Shown here piece after piece: positions 50,670-60,012 of a stretch of DNA of 64,000 nt (its first letter is position 1; each line of letters starts with the position of its first letter). A program made the translations under genes and the position numbers. Under the pieces are notes generated by a model. The model ran no database searches and was not told where the DNA came from. It was given only the letters and a program-made list of their open reading frames with translations. The DNA is taken from contig CAMNMC010000070.1 in NCBI GenBank assembly GCA_946544235.1, positions 1 through 64,000 on the forward strand. Reading direction: 5' to 3'. This DNA is from an uncultured Lachnospiraceae bacterium. GTDB taxonomy: Bacteria > Bacillota > Clostridia > Lachnospirales > Lachnospiraceae.

Positions 50670-51443
50670 ATGAAGACCAGGATAAAATACAGTAAAACAG
50701 GTCCGGTAAAGTTTATAAGTCATCTTGATGTGATGAGGTATTTTCAGAAAGCTATAAGACGTGCTGAGCTGGATATAAGCTACAGCACCGGTATGAGCCC
50801 TCATCAGATCATTTCTTTTGCTGCGCCGATGCCTCTTATGATGGAATCTGTCGGAGAATATTGTGATGCGGAATTTGAAAGTGTTACAAGCAGTAAGGAA
50901 ATGGTGGAAGCCTTTAACAGCGTTGCTTCGCCTTTTATAAAAATGCTTGATATAGTTCTCCTTCCGGACGATGCGATCAATTCAATGGCTGCAGTAACTG
51001 CTTCGGATTATCAGATAACACTGACCGATAAAGGACGTGAGAAGTTTGGAATATCGGGAGATGATTACAGCTTTTTTGATTCACTAATAGGGAATATTAA
51101 TTCTTCCGATAAGGTTGAAGTTCTGAAAAAAACCAAGAAGTCGGAAACTGTAACCGATATTAAACCGCTTATTTATGAATTGAATTCATCCAGAAATAAA
51201 ACAAAAGACAGTGATAAAACTTTGAATAGCGATGTATCTGGCGTGGATAAAGAAGGCATATACATGCTCCTCGCAACCGGAAGTCACGAGAACATAAAGC
51301 CTGAAAACGTTCTTACTGCTATCTGTGATAAAGCCGGTAAAGAATACGACCGCTTTGATTACAACATACTGCGACTCGAAACATATTTCGGAAGTCCTTC
51401 CGAAGGCTTCAAACCGCTGAGTTCCGCAGGCAACCAATTCTAA
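50670..51443 (+). CDS. TIGR03936/DUF2344 radical SAM-associated protein
   Basis: TRIKYSKTGPVKFISHLDVMRYFQKAIRRAELDISYSTGMSPHQIISFAAPM; adjacent to TIGR03960 gene. Confidence 0.9.
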   Translation: MKTRIKYSKTGPVKFISHLDVMRYFQKAIRRAELDISYSTGMSPHQIISFAAPMPLMMESVGEYCDAEFESVTSSKEMVEAFNSVASPFIKMLDIVLLPDDAINSMAAVTASDYQITLTDKGREKFGISGDDYSFFDSLIGNINSSDKVEVLKKTKKSETVTDIKPLIYELNSSRNKTKDSDKTLNSDVSGVDKEGIYMLLATGSHENIKPENVLTAICDKAGKEYDRFDYNILRLETYFGSPSEGFKPLSSAGNQF

Positions 51444-51455
51444 TAGATTAACCTC

Positions 51456-51528
51456 GGAATTAGTGTAGAATATGCCCCTTCAGTTGTAGGTGAAATACGC
51501 CTTCAGGGGCATATTCTACACCAATTCC
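51456..51528 (-). repeat. Conserved-loop/variable-stem hairpin, site E (reverse orientation)
   Basis: 24-bp stem with 1 mismatch ggaattagtgtagaatatgcccct / aggggcatattctacaccaattcc; minus-strand loop GAAGGCGTATTTCACCTACAACTGA. Confidence 0.95.
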
Positions 51529-51552
51529 TTGAGACTTTTTCAATTATAATGA

Positions 51553-51625
51553 GGGTTTGCGCTTCAGTGTACCCCTGAAGGCGTATTCTTGCTACAACTG
51601 AAGGGGTACACTGAAGCGCAAACCC
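51553..51625 (+). repeat. Conserved-loop/variable-stem hairpin, site D
   Basis: 24-bp perfect stem gggtttgcgcttcagtgtacccct / aggggtacactgaagcgcaaaccc; loop GAAGGCGTATTCTTGCTACAACTGA. Confidence 0.96.
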
Positions 51626-51658
51626 GGGGATAATTAAGTGCGTTTTCTATTGAAATGA

Positions 51659-51729
51659 GGAATCAGAAAAAATATGCCCACGAAGGCGTATTTTATCTAC
51701 AACTGAGTGGGCATATTTTTTCTGATTCC
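51659..51729 (+). repeat. Conserved-loop/variable-stem hairpin, site C
   Basis: 23-bp perfect stem ggaatcagaaaaaatatgcccac / gtgggcatattttttctgattcc; loop GAAGGCGTATTTTATCTACAACTGA. Confidence 0.96.
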
Positions 51730-51743
51730 GGAGTAAATTAAGA

Positions 51744-52991
51744 ATGAAAGCAAAGATCGTTATTACAAACGCCGCCTGTGGCCATACAGCATATATTTTT
51801 GAGGATGAGGTTCTTTCGGAGGTTCATCCTTTTTCAGATGAAGAGGAAACGGGCAGCATTTATGTTGCAGTGGTTGATAATATAGTTGAAAATCTTAAGG
51901 CTGCCTTTCTCAGGATCGAGACAGGAGAAGTATTATATTATTCTCTTGAGGAGAACGAGGGAAGGCATATATTTATTAAACACGGCAATAAGAGCAAGGT
52001 CAGAAAGGGTGACTGGCTTCTTGTTCAGATCACTAAAGCTGCTAAGGGAAGTAAAAAAGCTCAGGCTACGGCTGATATTTCTCTTAAAGGAAGATATGCG
52101 GTCATTAATCGTTCAGGAAGAGTCGGTGTATCCAAGAGGATAACGGAGGATGAAAAGAGAGAAGATCTAAAAGAGCTTTATGAGAGACTTAAAAATATAT
52201 ATTCATCAGAACTGACTGATGACTTTGGTATCATCTTCAGATCGGCTGCAGTATCGGCTAAGAATGAAGATGATATTGAAGAGGATACCATAAAAACATT
52301 ACGTAAACTAACCGGGATCATCGAACGCGCAGAAAACAGCTCAGCGGGCTGCTGCATTTATAAGAGTCAGGTTGATATAGCTGCCTACATTATGGACATA
52401 AAGGCTAAATCGCTTTATGATAAGATAACGGTTATAACAGATATTGGTGAAGTGTATGAAGATATTTACAGCGCAGGTTTCATAAGTGAAACTGATGCAT
52501 CTGATGATACAGATAAAGAAGCAGAACTTATTTTCCATGATGAGAAATATCAATCTCCGGGAGCACTTTTTAATATAGACCGTACACTTTCAATAATGTT
52601 CGGCAGAAAGATCTATCTTAAATCCGGAGGATATCTGGTGGTTGATCTTACGGAAGCACTGACAGTTATTGATGTTAACACAGGTAAGGATATTAAGGGC
52701 AGCAGTTTGCCGGAACATATACTTAAGACCAATAATGAAGCGGCAGAACTGATTGCAAGACTTCTCAGGATCAGAAACCTTTCCGGTATCATCATAATTG
52801 ATTTTATAAATATGAGAGATGAGTTATCTGAGGAAAAGGTTATTGGTGAACTTAAAAAACATATTTCCAGGGATCACAGAAAGTGCTTTTTCGTTGATAT
52901 GACCGAGCTTGGTCTGGCCGAACTTACAAGACAGAGGATAGGCACAGGTTATATTCTTGAAAATCTTCTCACAAATATAAATAATAAATGA
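51744..52991 (+). CDS. rng: Ribonuclease G/E family
   Basis: GSIYVAVVDNIVENLKAAFLRI S1-like start; YLVVDLTEALTVIDVNTGK; GIIIIDFINMRD; LGLAELTRQRIG. Confidence 0.93.
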   Translation: MKAKIVITNAACGHTAYIFEDEVLSEVHPFSDEEETGSIYVAVVDNIVENLKAAFLRIETGEVLYYSLEENEGRHIFIKHGNKSKVRKGDWLLVQITKAAKGSKKAQATADISLKGRYAVINRSGRVGVSKRITEDEKREDLKELYERLKNIYSSELTDDFGIIFRSAAVSAKNEDDIEEDTIKTLRKLTGIIERAENSSAGCCIYKSQVDIAAYIMDIKAKSLYDKITVITDIGEVYEDIYSAGFISETDASDDTDKEAELIFHDEKYQSPGALFNIDRTLSIMFGRKIYLKSGGYLVVDLTEALTVIDVNTGKDIKGSSLPEHILKTNNEAAELIARLLRIRNLSGIIIIDFINMRDELSEEKVIGELKKHISRDHRKCFFVDMTELGLAELTRQRIGTGYILENLLTNINNK

Positions 52992-53046
52992 CTTTTATTG
53001 CAATTTGTTTTATAATACTTCTATAAAATACCTGGGGTGGGGTAAT

Positions 53047-53781
53047 ATGGAATTAGAGAAGGAAAACTATAGGGGTGCTTCATTTGTTTTTATATTTGCC
53101 GCGCTTGTTGTTTCTGTCTGTCTCATCATTTTAAAACCCGGTGAGCAGAAGGCAATCAATATCTACGACGGTTTCTCCAGAATACTGATGGTGAGCTTTG
53201 CTTTGATAGCAATTGTTCTTGTTGTGCTCAGATACAACAGACTTGTCATCAGCAGTATCGCCTTGTATTTTCTTATCAAGAGTGTGACAGTACTCGCAAG
53301 ACTTGATAAGATGGTCAATGTATTTAAAAACTCAGTAAAAAGTGGTGTAAAGAAAAATACAAAGTTCAGTATCAAAGCATATGAGATATTCAGTCCTGCA
53401 TCAGGTTTTATTCTTCTGATATGCACGGTTCTGCTTATAGCGTTTGCTGTGATAGTTATTTTTTCCATGTTCAGAAAACCTGCAGTTCCGCTGATGGTTG
53501 TATGTTTCTTCTATATGGTTGCGGAGATTCTTGCTGAGGGCCTTTATATAGTAAATTCCATGAAGGACAAGTCCCTTTATAAGGAATATTGGAAGCAGAA
53601 TATCATATTTATCATATGGATCGTGTTTGAATGCTTAATGGCCTGCCTGGCGCTTCTCCTTACAAGAGAACCTTTCAGGAAAGAAAGGGCTGCATCGGGC
53701 TTTAATCCGGATGAGGATGATCTGAGGCGTGAGATTGAAGAATACGGCGTGATAAGAGATATTCAGAGAAAAGACAGATAA
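53047..53781 (+). CDS. Multi-pass membrane protein of unknown function
   Basis: At least 5-6 hydrophobic segments; ATG 53047 with RBS ggggtgggg (track start 53005). Confidence 0.75.
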   Translation: MELEKENYRGASFVFIFAALVVSVCLIILKPGEQKAINIYDGFSRILMVSFALIAIVLVVLRYNRLVISSIALYFLIKSVTVLARLDKMVNVFKNSVKSGVKKNTKFSIKAYEIFSPASGFILLICTVLLIAFAVIVIFSMFRKPAVPLMVVCFFYMVAEILAEGLYIVNSMKDKSLYKEYWKQNIIFIIWIVFECLMACLALLLTREPFRKERAASGFNPDEDDLRREIEEYGVIRDIQRKDR

Positions 53782-53810
53782 TTTTTTTAATGATTTAAGG
53801 AGGTACATTT

Positions 53811-55043
53811 ATGAATCAGGGGAAGGATTATAAACAGGGAGCGCTGATGGGAGCTATAGCCGGTATTTTCAGCTTTGGAGTCGGGATTTATCTTGTAATA
53901 GATGATTATAAGTATATGACCGGATATCTGAAGTTTTTGAATATTTCCATCATGGCATGTATACTATTGGCTGTTGTTTTTGCTTTTGCTAAACTAAACA
54001 AGGCAGCTGTGGGATTCATTTTCGGTATGTTTCTTTTTTCAGCTCTTAATTACCTCAAATACTTCGAAGACTATAATGAAATACTGGAGCATGGTCTCAA
54101 AAATGAAATTAAATTGAAGGCGGATTACAGGATATATCTTATCTGTACAGGCATAAATCCGTATGTAATATATTTACTTACGATACTGACATTGATCTAT
54201 TTCATTCTTCTTTTCACTACACCTAACAGAAAAGGCATGGCTAACAGTGTTACTGTTTTTACGATCATAATGGCAGTTATAACGCTGACGGCACTGGCAT
54301 GTTATGTTTCAGGTAATGCTGATTACGCTGACAGAATTAAAAACTTCTGGGTTGATGTTATTACACATGCGGTCAAGGCTGTTTCTGACATGCTTATGAT
54401 CATCGGTATTTCCAAGGCGGCTGCCGTTGATGATGTACGTATGGCAGGATCTGCAAGCTTCGGTCCGCAGGGTGGAATGTATGGCATACCATACAGCAAC
54501 GCTCCTGTAAATAATGCACCATATCAGATGAGAAGCTTCAATCAGCCTTCAATGAATTATAATCAGCCGCAGAACATGGGCTATGGAAATAACATGGGAA
54601 GCTTCAGACCACAGGGCGGTTTTGGTCAGCAGGGCTATGGTCAGATGAATAATAACTTTGGCCAGCAGAATATGGGCGGCTTCGGCGCGCAGGGTGGTTT
54701 TGGCCAGCAGAATATGGGCGGTTATATTTCCAACCAGCCACAGAATTCGGGCGGCTATCCTGCACAGCCTCAGAATGGCGGCTATGGTCAGATGAATAGT
54801 AATATGAATAGTTTCCAGCCACAGGGCAATTATAATCAGCAGGGCTATGGTCAGATGAATGGTTCCATGAATGAAAACGATGGTTACCAGCATTCTGCTG
54901 CATCTAAACCGATGAGTGCCCCTGAAATGTCTTCACAATCTGATGCATCTGAAACATCATCAATACCAGGTGTACCATCCGATGATATAAATGCAAATGC
55001 ATCACGTGATCTGTCACTCTACGATAAACCTGACAACTTATAA
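53811..55043 (+). CDS. Multi-pass membrane protein with Gln/Gly/Asn/Tyr-rich C-terminal tail
   Basis: TM-rich N-terminal half; C-terminal GQQGYGQMNNNFGQQNMGGFGAQGGFGQQNMGGYISNQPQ... Confidence 0.8.
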   Translation: MNQGKDYKQGALMGAIAGIFSFGVGIYLVIDDYKYMTGYLKFLNISIMACILLAVVFAFAKLNKAAVGFIFGMFLFSALNYLKYFEDYNEILEHGLKNEIKLKADYRIYLICTGINPYVIYLLTILTLIYFILLFTTPNRKGMANSVTVFTIIMAVITLTALACYVSGNADYADRIKNFWVDVITHAVKAVSDMLMIIGISKAAAVDDVRMAGSASFGPQGGMYGIPYSNAPVNNAPYQMRSFNQPSMNYNQPQNMGYGNNMGSFRPQGGFGQQGYGQMNNNFGQQNMGGFGAQGGFGQQNMGGYISNQPQNSGGYPAQPQNGGYGQMNSNMNSFQPQGNYNQQGYGQMNGSMNENDGYQHSAASKPMSAPEMSSQSDASETSSIPGVPSDDINANASRDLSLYDKPDNL

Positions 55044-55062
55044 TCATCTGAACAACTGCAGC

Positions 55063-55118
55063 AAAACACAGAAACAGCAATAGACATGCTTGCATGGATA
55101 TTGCTGTTTCTGTGTTTT
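55063..55118 (+). terminator. Long terminator hairpin T1 of tandem repeat
   Basis: aaaacacagaaacagcaatagacatgc / gcatggatattgctgtttctgtgtttt. Confidence 0.85.
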
Positions 55119-55212
55119 GGTATAGATTGCGAAGCAATATATCATCAAACATAAGCCCGAAGGGCGACAGACGACGAAGTCGGCTGGTTTGATGACTGCA
55201 GTTGTAATAATA

Positions 55213-55264
55213 AAGGAAACAGCAATAGACATGCTTGCATGGATATTGCCGTTTCTGTGTTTTG
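55213..55264 (+). terminator. Long terminator hairpin T2
   Basis: ggaaacagcaatagacatgcttgcatggatattgccgtttctgtgtttt. Confidence 0.75.
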
Positions 55265-55356
55265 GTATAGATTGCGAAGCAATATATCATCAAACACAAG
55301 CCCGAAGGGCGTGAGACGAAGTCGGCTGGTTTGATGACTGCAGTTGTAATAATAAA

Positions 55357-55406
55357 GGAAACAGCCATAGACATGCTTGCATGTTTATGGCTGTTTCTGT
55401 ATTTTC
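55357..55406 (+). terminator. Long terminator hairpin T3
   Basis: ggaaacagccatagacatgcttgcatgtttatggctgtttctgtatttt. Confidence 0.8.
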
Positions 55407-55409
55407 CAC

Positions 55410-55438
55410 TTGACATAATTATTCAGTGATGCTATATT
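55410..55438 (+). promoter_or_regulatory. Promoter of rplU operon TTGACA-17-TATATT
   Basis: Hexamers upstream of rplU leader. Confidence 0.8.
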
Positions 55439-55445
55439 ATGCAAG

Positions 55446-55518
55446 TGTGCCGCACAATGAGGCTAGAAGTGTGTCTACAGGGCACCGCCGAAGTTGGCGA
55501 GTAATAATGATAGGAGGA
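55446..55518 (+). ncRNA. Candidate ribosomal protein L21 leader
   Basis: GC-rich structured segment gtgccgcac...ggcaccgccgaagttggcgag between promoter and rplU RBS; position fits L21 leaders, not verified by model. Confidence 0.45.
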
Positions 55519-55524
55519 AACCAT

Positions 55525-55833
55525 ATGTACGCAATTATAGCTACAGGCGGAAAGCAGTACAAGGTATCTGAGGGAGATATCATTAAGGTAGAGAAGCTTA
55601 ATGCAGAGAAAGATGCAGAAGTAACATTTGATAATGTTATCGTAGTAAGCAAGGACTCTGATATCATCTGCGGAGATGCTGCAAAGAGCGCTACTGTAAA
55701 GGCTACAGTACTTGGTGAGGGCAAGGCTAAGAAGGTCGTTGTTTACAAGTATAAGCCGAAGTCAGGATATCACAAGAAGAATGGTCACAGACAGCCATAT
55801 ACACTTGTTAAGATCGATTCGATCAATGCTTAA
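55525..55833 (+). CDS. rplU: Ribosomal protein L21
   Basis: MYAIIATGGKQYKVSEGDIIKVEKL..KPKSGYHKKNGHRQPYT; start 55525 with RBS aggagg. Confidence 0.97.
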   Translation: MYAIIATGGKQYKVSEGDIIKVEKLNAEKDAEVTFDNVIVVSKDSDIICGDAAKSATVKATVLGEGKAKKVVVYKYKPKSGYHKKNGHRQPYTLVKIDSINA

Positions 55834-55839
55834 TTCAAA

Positions 55840-56163
55840 ATGATCAAAGCGGTTTTTTACAAAAAAGAAGATTATTTATTCGGGTTTTCGGTGAAGGGAC
55901 ATGCCGGTTACGGAAAAGCAGGTAAGGATATTATTTGCAGTGCGGTAAGTACCCTCGTCATAAATACCATTAATTCAGTCGAAACCTTGACTGATGACAG
56001 GTTTGTTGGCGAAAATGCTGAGAGCGGAGACCTTAAATTTAAGGTCGTATCCGAGGTAAGCAGTGAAAGTAAACTGCTGATAAAATCCCTCTATCTTGGT
56101 CTTACCAATATAGAAGAGGAATATGGACGAAATTTTGTGAAAGTTTACATCAGGGAGGTGTAA
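55840..56163 (+). CDS. prp: Ribosomal-processing cysteine protease Prp
   Basis: [31 protein letters not shown]; between L21 and L27. Confidence 0.95.
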   Translation: MIKAVFYKKEDYLFGFSVKGHAGYGKAGKDIICSAVSTLVINTINSVETLTDDRFVGENAESGDLKFKVVSEVSSESKLLIKSLYLGLTNIEEEYGRNFVKVYIREV

Positions 56164-56168
56164 AACGT

Positions 56169-56450
56169 ATGTTAAGAATGGATTTACAGTTCTTTGCTCA
56201 CAAGAAGGGAGTTGGTTCTACTAAGAACGGACGTGATTCTGAGGCAAAGAGACTTGGCGCCAAGAGAGCAGATGGCCAGTTCGTTAAGGCTGGTAATATA
56301 CTTTACAGACAGCGCGGTACAAAGATTCATCCGGGACTTAATGTAGGACGTGGCGGAGACGATACACTTTTTGCATTAGTTGATGGTGTTGTAAGATTTG
56401 AGAGACTCGGAAGAGACAAGAAGCAGGTTTCAGTACATCCTGCAGAGTAA
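56169..56450 (+). CDS. rpmA: Ribosomal protein L27 with Prp-cleavable N-terminal extension
   Basis: [56 protein letters not shown]. Confidence 0.97.
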   Translation: MLRMDLQFFAHKKGVGSTKNGRDSEAKRLGAKRADGQFVKAGNILYRQRGTKIHPGLNVGRGGDDTLFALVDGVVRFERLGRDKKQVSVHPAE

Positions 56451-56468
56451 TTTTACGAGATGACTAAA

Positions 56469-56497
56469 GAAGGGAGCTGTTTTTCAGCTCCCTTTTA
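56469..56497 (+). terminator. Intrinsic terminator
   Basis: aagggagctg-ttttt-cagctcccttttatt. Confidence 0.9.
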
Positions 56498-56594
56498 TTC
56501 AACTATCATCGTACAGCTGCGACAGGGCCTGATCTGTTATTATAAGATCACTGCCCGGGATCATATTCGAGGTCGCGAATATTTAGGAGAATAA

Positions 56595-57890
<1,296 letters not shown>

Positions 57891-57915
57891 ATACAGATGA
57901 TTTAAGGAGAAATAA

Positions 57916-58206
57916 ATGACAAGTAAGGAAAGAGCTTATTTAAAAGGCCTGGCAATGACGATGGATCCGATACTCAGTCTCGGTAAGGCAAGTCTTACCC
58001 CTGAGTTTGCAGAATCGGTTGCTGAGGCAATTAAGAAGAGAGAGCTTATAAAGATAAATGTGCTTAAGAATTGTATCGATGATCCAAAGGAGATCGCTGC
58101 AACTCTGGCTGAGAGAACACGCTCAGAGGTTGTTCAGGTTATTGGTAGAAAGATCGTTCTCTATAAGATGAATAAGGATAAACCGGGAATAGTATTTCCT
58201 AAATAG
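57916..58206 (+). CDS. yhbY: YhbY-type CRM RNA-binding protein
   Basis: KERAYLKGLAMTMDPILSLGKASLTPEFAESVAEAIKKRELIKINVL. Confidence 0.95.
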   Translation: MTSKERAYLKGLAMTMDPILSLGKASLTPEFAESVAEAIKKRELIKINVLKNCIDDPKEIAATLAERTRSEVVQVIGRKIVLYKMNKDKPGIVFPK

Positions 58207-58285
58207 TATAAATCAGATTCATGATCGTTTATGAAAATCTGAATAGACAGACAAAAGGAATTCTTTGATCATTTACGGAGTTAAT

Positions 58286-58900
58286 ATGAAAACAGGTATA
58301 TTAGGCGGATCGTTTAATCCTATACATTGCGGACATATCAAGCTTGCTGAAGCAGCTCTTGCAGAGTACGGCCTTGATAATGTTCTTATAATGCCAAATA
58401 ATGATACCTATTATAAGAAGGATGCCGAAATCTCTGATGAAGACAGAATCGAGATGATCAGACTTTCCATTGAAGGGATCAGTGGCATGGAGCTTTCCAA
58501 TATAGAGATAAAACGCGGAGGTACAACCTATACCATTGATACGATCAGAGAATTAAAGGAGTCGGACAGAAGGCTTGGAACCTCTAATGAATACTATTTC
58601 ATAATAGGCGGCGATTCTCTGGAACATCTCTATTACTGGAGAGAAATTGGTGAATTGTTTAAAGAAATGACCTTCCTCGCGGCAATAAGAGATGATATTA
58701 ATAAAGACAAGCTGGAAGAGCTGAGGTTCATGTATCTTGAGCATTACCCCGAGGCGAGGATTGAATTTCTTTCTGTTGATGCAGAGAATATATCATCCTC
58801 TGACATAAGAAGAAGAGTTTCGGAAGGTGATAGTATTTCCGGACTTGTATCACCGAAGGTCGAAGAGTATATACATGAAAGAAAACTGTATTTTGAATAA
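58286..58900 (+). CDS. nadD: Nicotinate-nucleotide adenylyltransferase
   Basis: KTGILGGSFNPIHCGHIKLAE..SSSDIRRRVSEG. Confidence 0.95.
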   Translation: MKTGILGGSFNPIHCGHIKLAEAALAEYGLDNVLIMPNNDTYYKKDAEISDEDRIEMIRLSIEGISGMELSNIEIKRGGTTYTIDTIRELKESDRRLGTSNEYYFIIGGDSLEHLYYWREIGELFKEMTFLAAIRDDINKDKLEELRFMYLEHYPEARIEFLSVDAENISSSDIRRRVSEGDSISGLVSPKVEEYIHERKLYFE

Positions 58901-58913
58901 GGAGGGCTGAAAG

Positions 58914-59489
58914 ATGGAAAGAAAAGATATGCTTGATAAACTTAAATCAAAGCTTACCGAGAAGAGATTTATTCATTCTATCGGTGTGGAATATACTGCA
59001 GCCTGCCTTGCCATGAGATATGGTGCGGATGTTCAGAAAGCCCGCATCGCGGGTCTTCTTCATGATAATGCTAAGTGCCTTCCTATAGAAGACAAACTGA
59101 AAAAGTGCGAAAAGTTTGATCTTCCGATAAATGAATGTGAGAGGAAGAATCCGGATCTTCTTCATGGAAAGCTCGGAGCTTATTATGCAAGAGAAAAATA
59201 CGGTATAAAGGATCAGGAGATACTTGATGCGATCACCTATCATACGACCGGCAGACCGGCCATGACTCTGATGGATAAGATCATTTTTGTGGCAGATTAT
59301 ATAGAACCTAATCGTAAGATAATATTCGAGCTTCCGGAGATAAGAATGGAAGCGTTTACCGATATAGATGAATGCGTTATCCATATATTAAAGAATACTC
59401 TTGAATATCTGGATGGAAAAACAGATATAATCGATGAAATGACAGAAAAAACCCATAAATACTATACTGAGTTACGTATACAATCTTAG
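58914..59489 (+). CDS. yqeK: YqeK-type HD-domain hydrolase (bis(5'-nucleosyl)-tetraphosphatase)
   Basis: RFIHSIGVEYTAACLAMRYGADVQKARIAGLLHDNAK..ITYHTTGRPAMTLMDKIIFVADYIEPNR. Confidence 0.95.
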   Translation: MERKDMLDKLKSKLTEKRFIHSIGVEYTAACLAMRYGADVQKARIAGLLHDNAKCLPIEDKLKKCEKFDLPINECERKNPDLLHGKLGAYYAREKYGIKDQEILDAITYHTTGRPAMTLMDKIIFVADYIEPNRKIIFELPEIRMEAFTDIDECVIHILKNTLEYLDGKTDIIDEMTEKTHKYYTELRIQS

Positions 59490-59510
59490 AACAGGAGAAT
59501 GAATGACCAT

Positions 59511-59849
59511 ATGGAGTTAATAGAAAAGGTTAAATTGATAAATAAGGCTATCGATGACAGGAAAGGATATAATGTTAAGAATCTTGACGTAAGCGGTGTT
59601 TCACCTATGTGTGATGCATTTGTTATCGCAAGCGGTTCCAACAAGAACCAGCTGAACGCAATATGTGATGCTGTCGAGGAGATCTGCCGTGACAATGGTA
59701 TGCCTCTTCGTGAAAGAGAAGGAAGGGCTGAGGGCGGCTGGATACTTCTTGATTACAGTGACATTATCGTACATATTTTTTCAAGTGAGATGCGCAATTT
59801 TTATAATCTGGATCATACCTGGAAGGATGCGAAGACACTGTCTTTGTAA
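59511..59849 (+). CDS. rsfS: Ribosome silencing factor RsfS
   Basis: DVSGVSPMCDAFVIASGSNKNQLNAICDAV..GWILLDYSDIIVHIFSSEMRNFYNLDHTW. Confidence 0.95.
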   Translation: MELIEKVKLINKAIDDRKGYNVKNLDVSGVSPMCDAFVIASGSNKNQLNAICDAVEEICRDNGMPLREREGRAEGGWILLDYSDIIVHIFSSEMRNFYNLDHTWKDAKTLSL

Positions 59850-60012
59850 TGGCTTGTTTTATGCGTATCATCACGGCTGAATTATTATTAATATAATCTT
59901 AAATAAATAATAATATAATGATTATTCATTTTATCTGTTCAAAGTGATAATATATTCTTAGCGATACTGCAGATGAGGCCGCAGTTAATATGGAAAGGAG
60001 AAAAGTCCTGAT

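Larger units (their letters stand above)
55063..55406 (+). repeat. Tandem structured repeat: two units of about 142-145 bp plus a final partial unit (terminator T3)
   Basis: tagacatgcttgcatg at 55081, 55226 and 55368; each full unit contains attgcGAAgcaat, gcccGAAgggc, gacGAAgtc and catcaaac/gtttgatg. Confidence 0.92.

Noticed and set aside
51456-51729. CRISPR-like or integron attC array
   Set aside because: Conserved part is the loop, arms are self-complementary and unique; no integrase, no cas, no attC core motifs recognised.
55063-55406. CRISPR array
   Set aside because: Repeat unit is about 142-145 bp with internal hairpins and no spacer variation; no cas genes in window.
55044-55416. 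Minus-strand ORFs (170 aa, 62 aa) over the tandem repeat
   Set aside because: Internally repetitive translation is a by-product of the DNA tandem repeat with terminators; no RBS or recognisable protein family.
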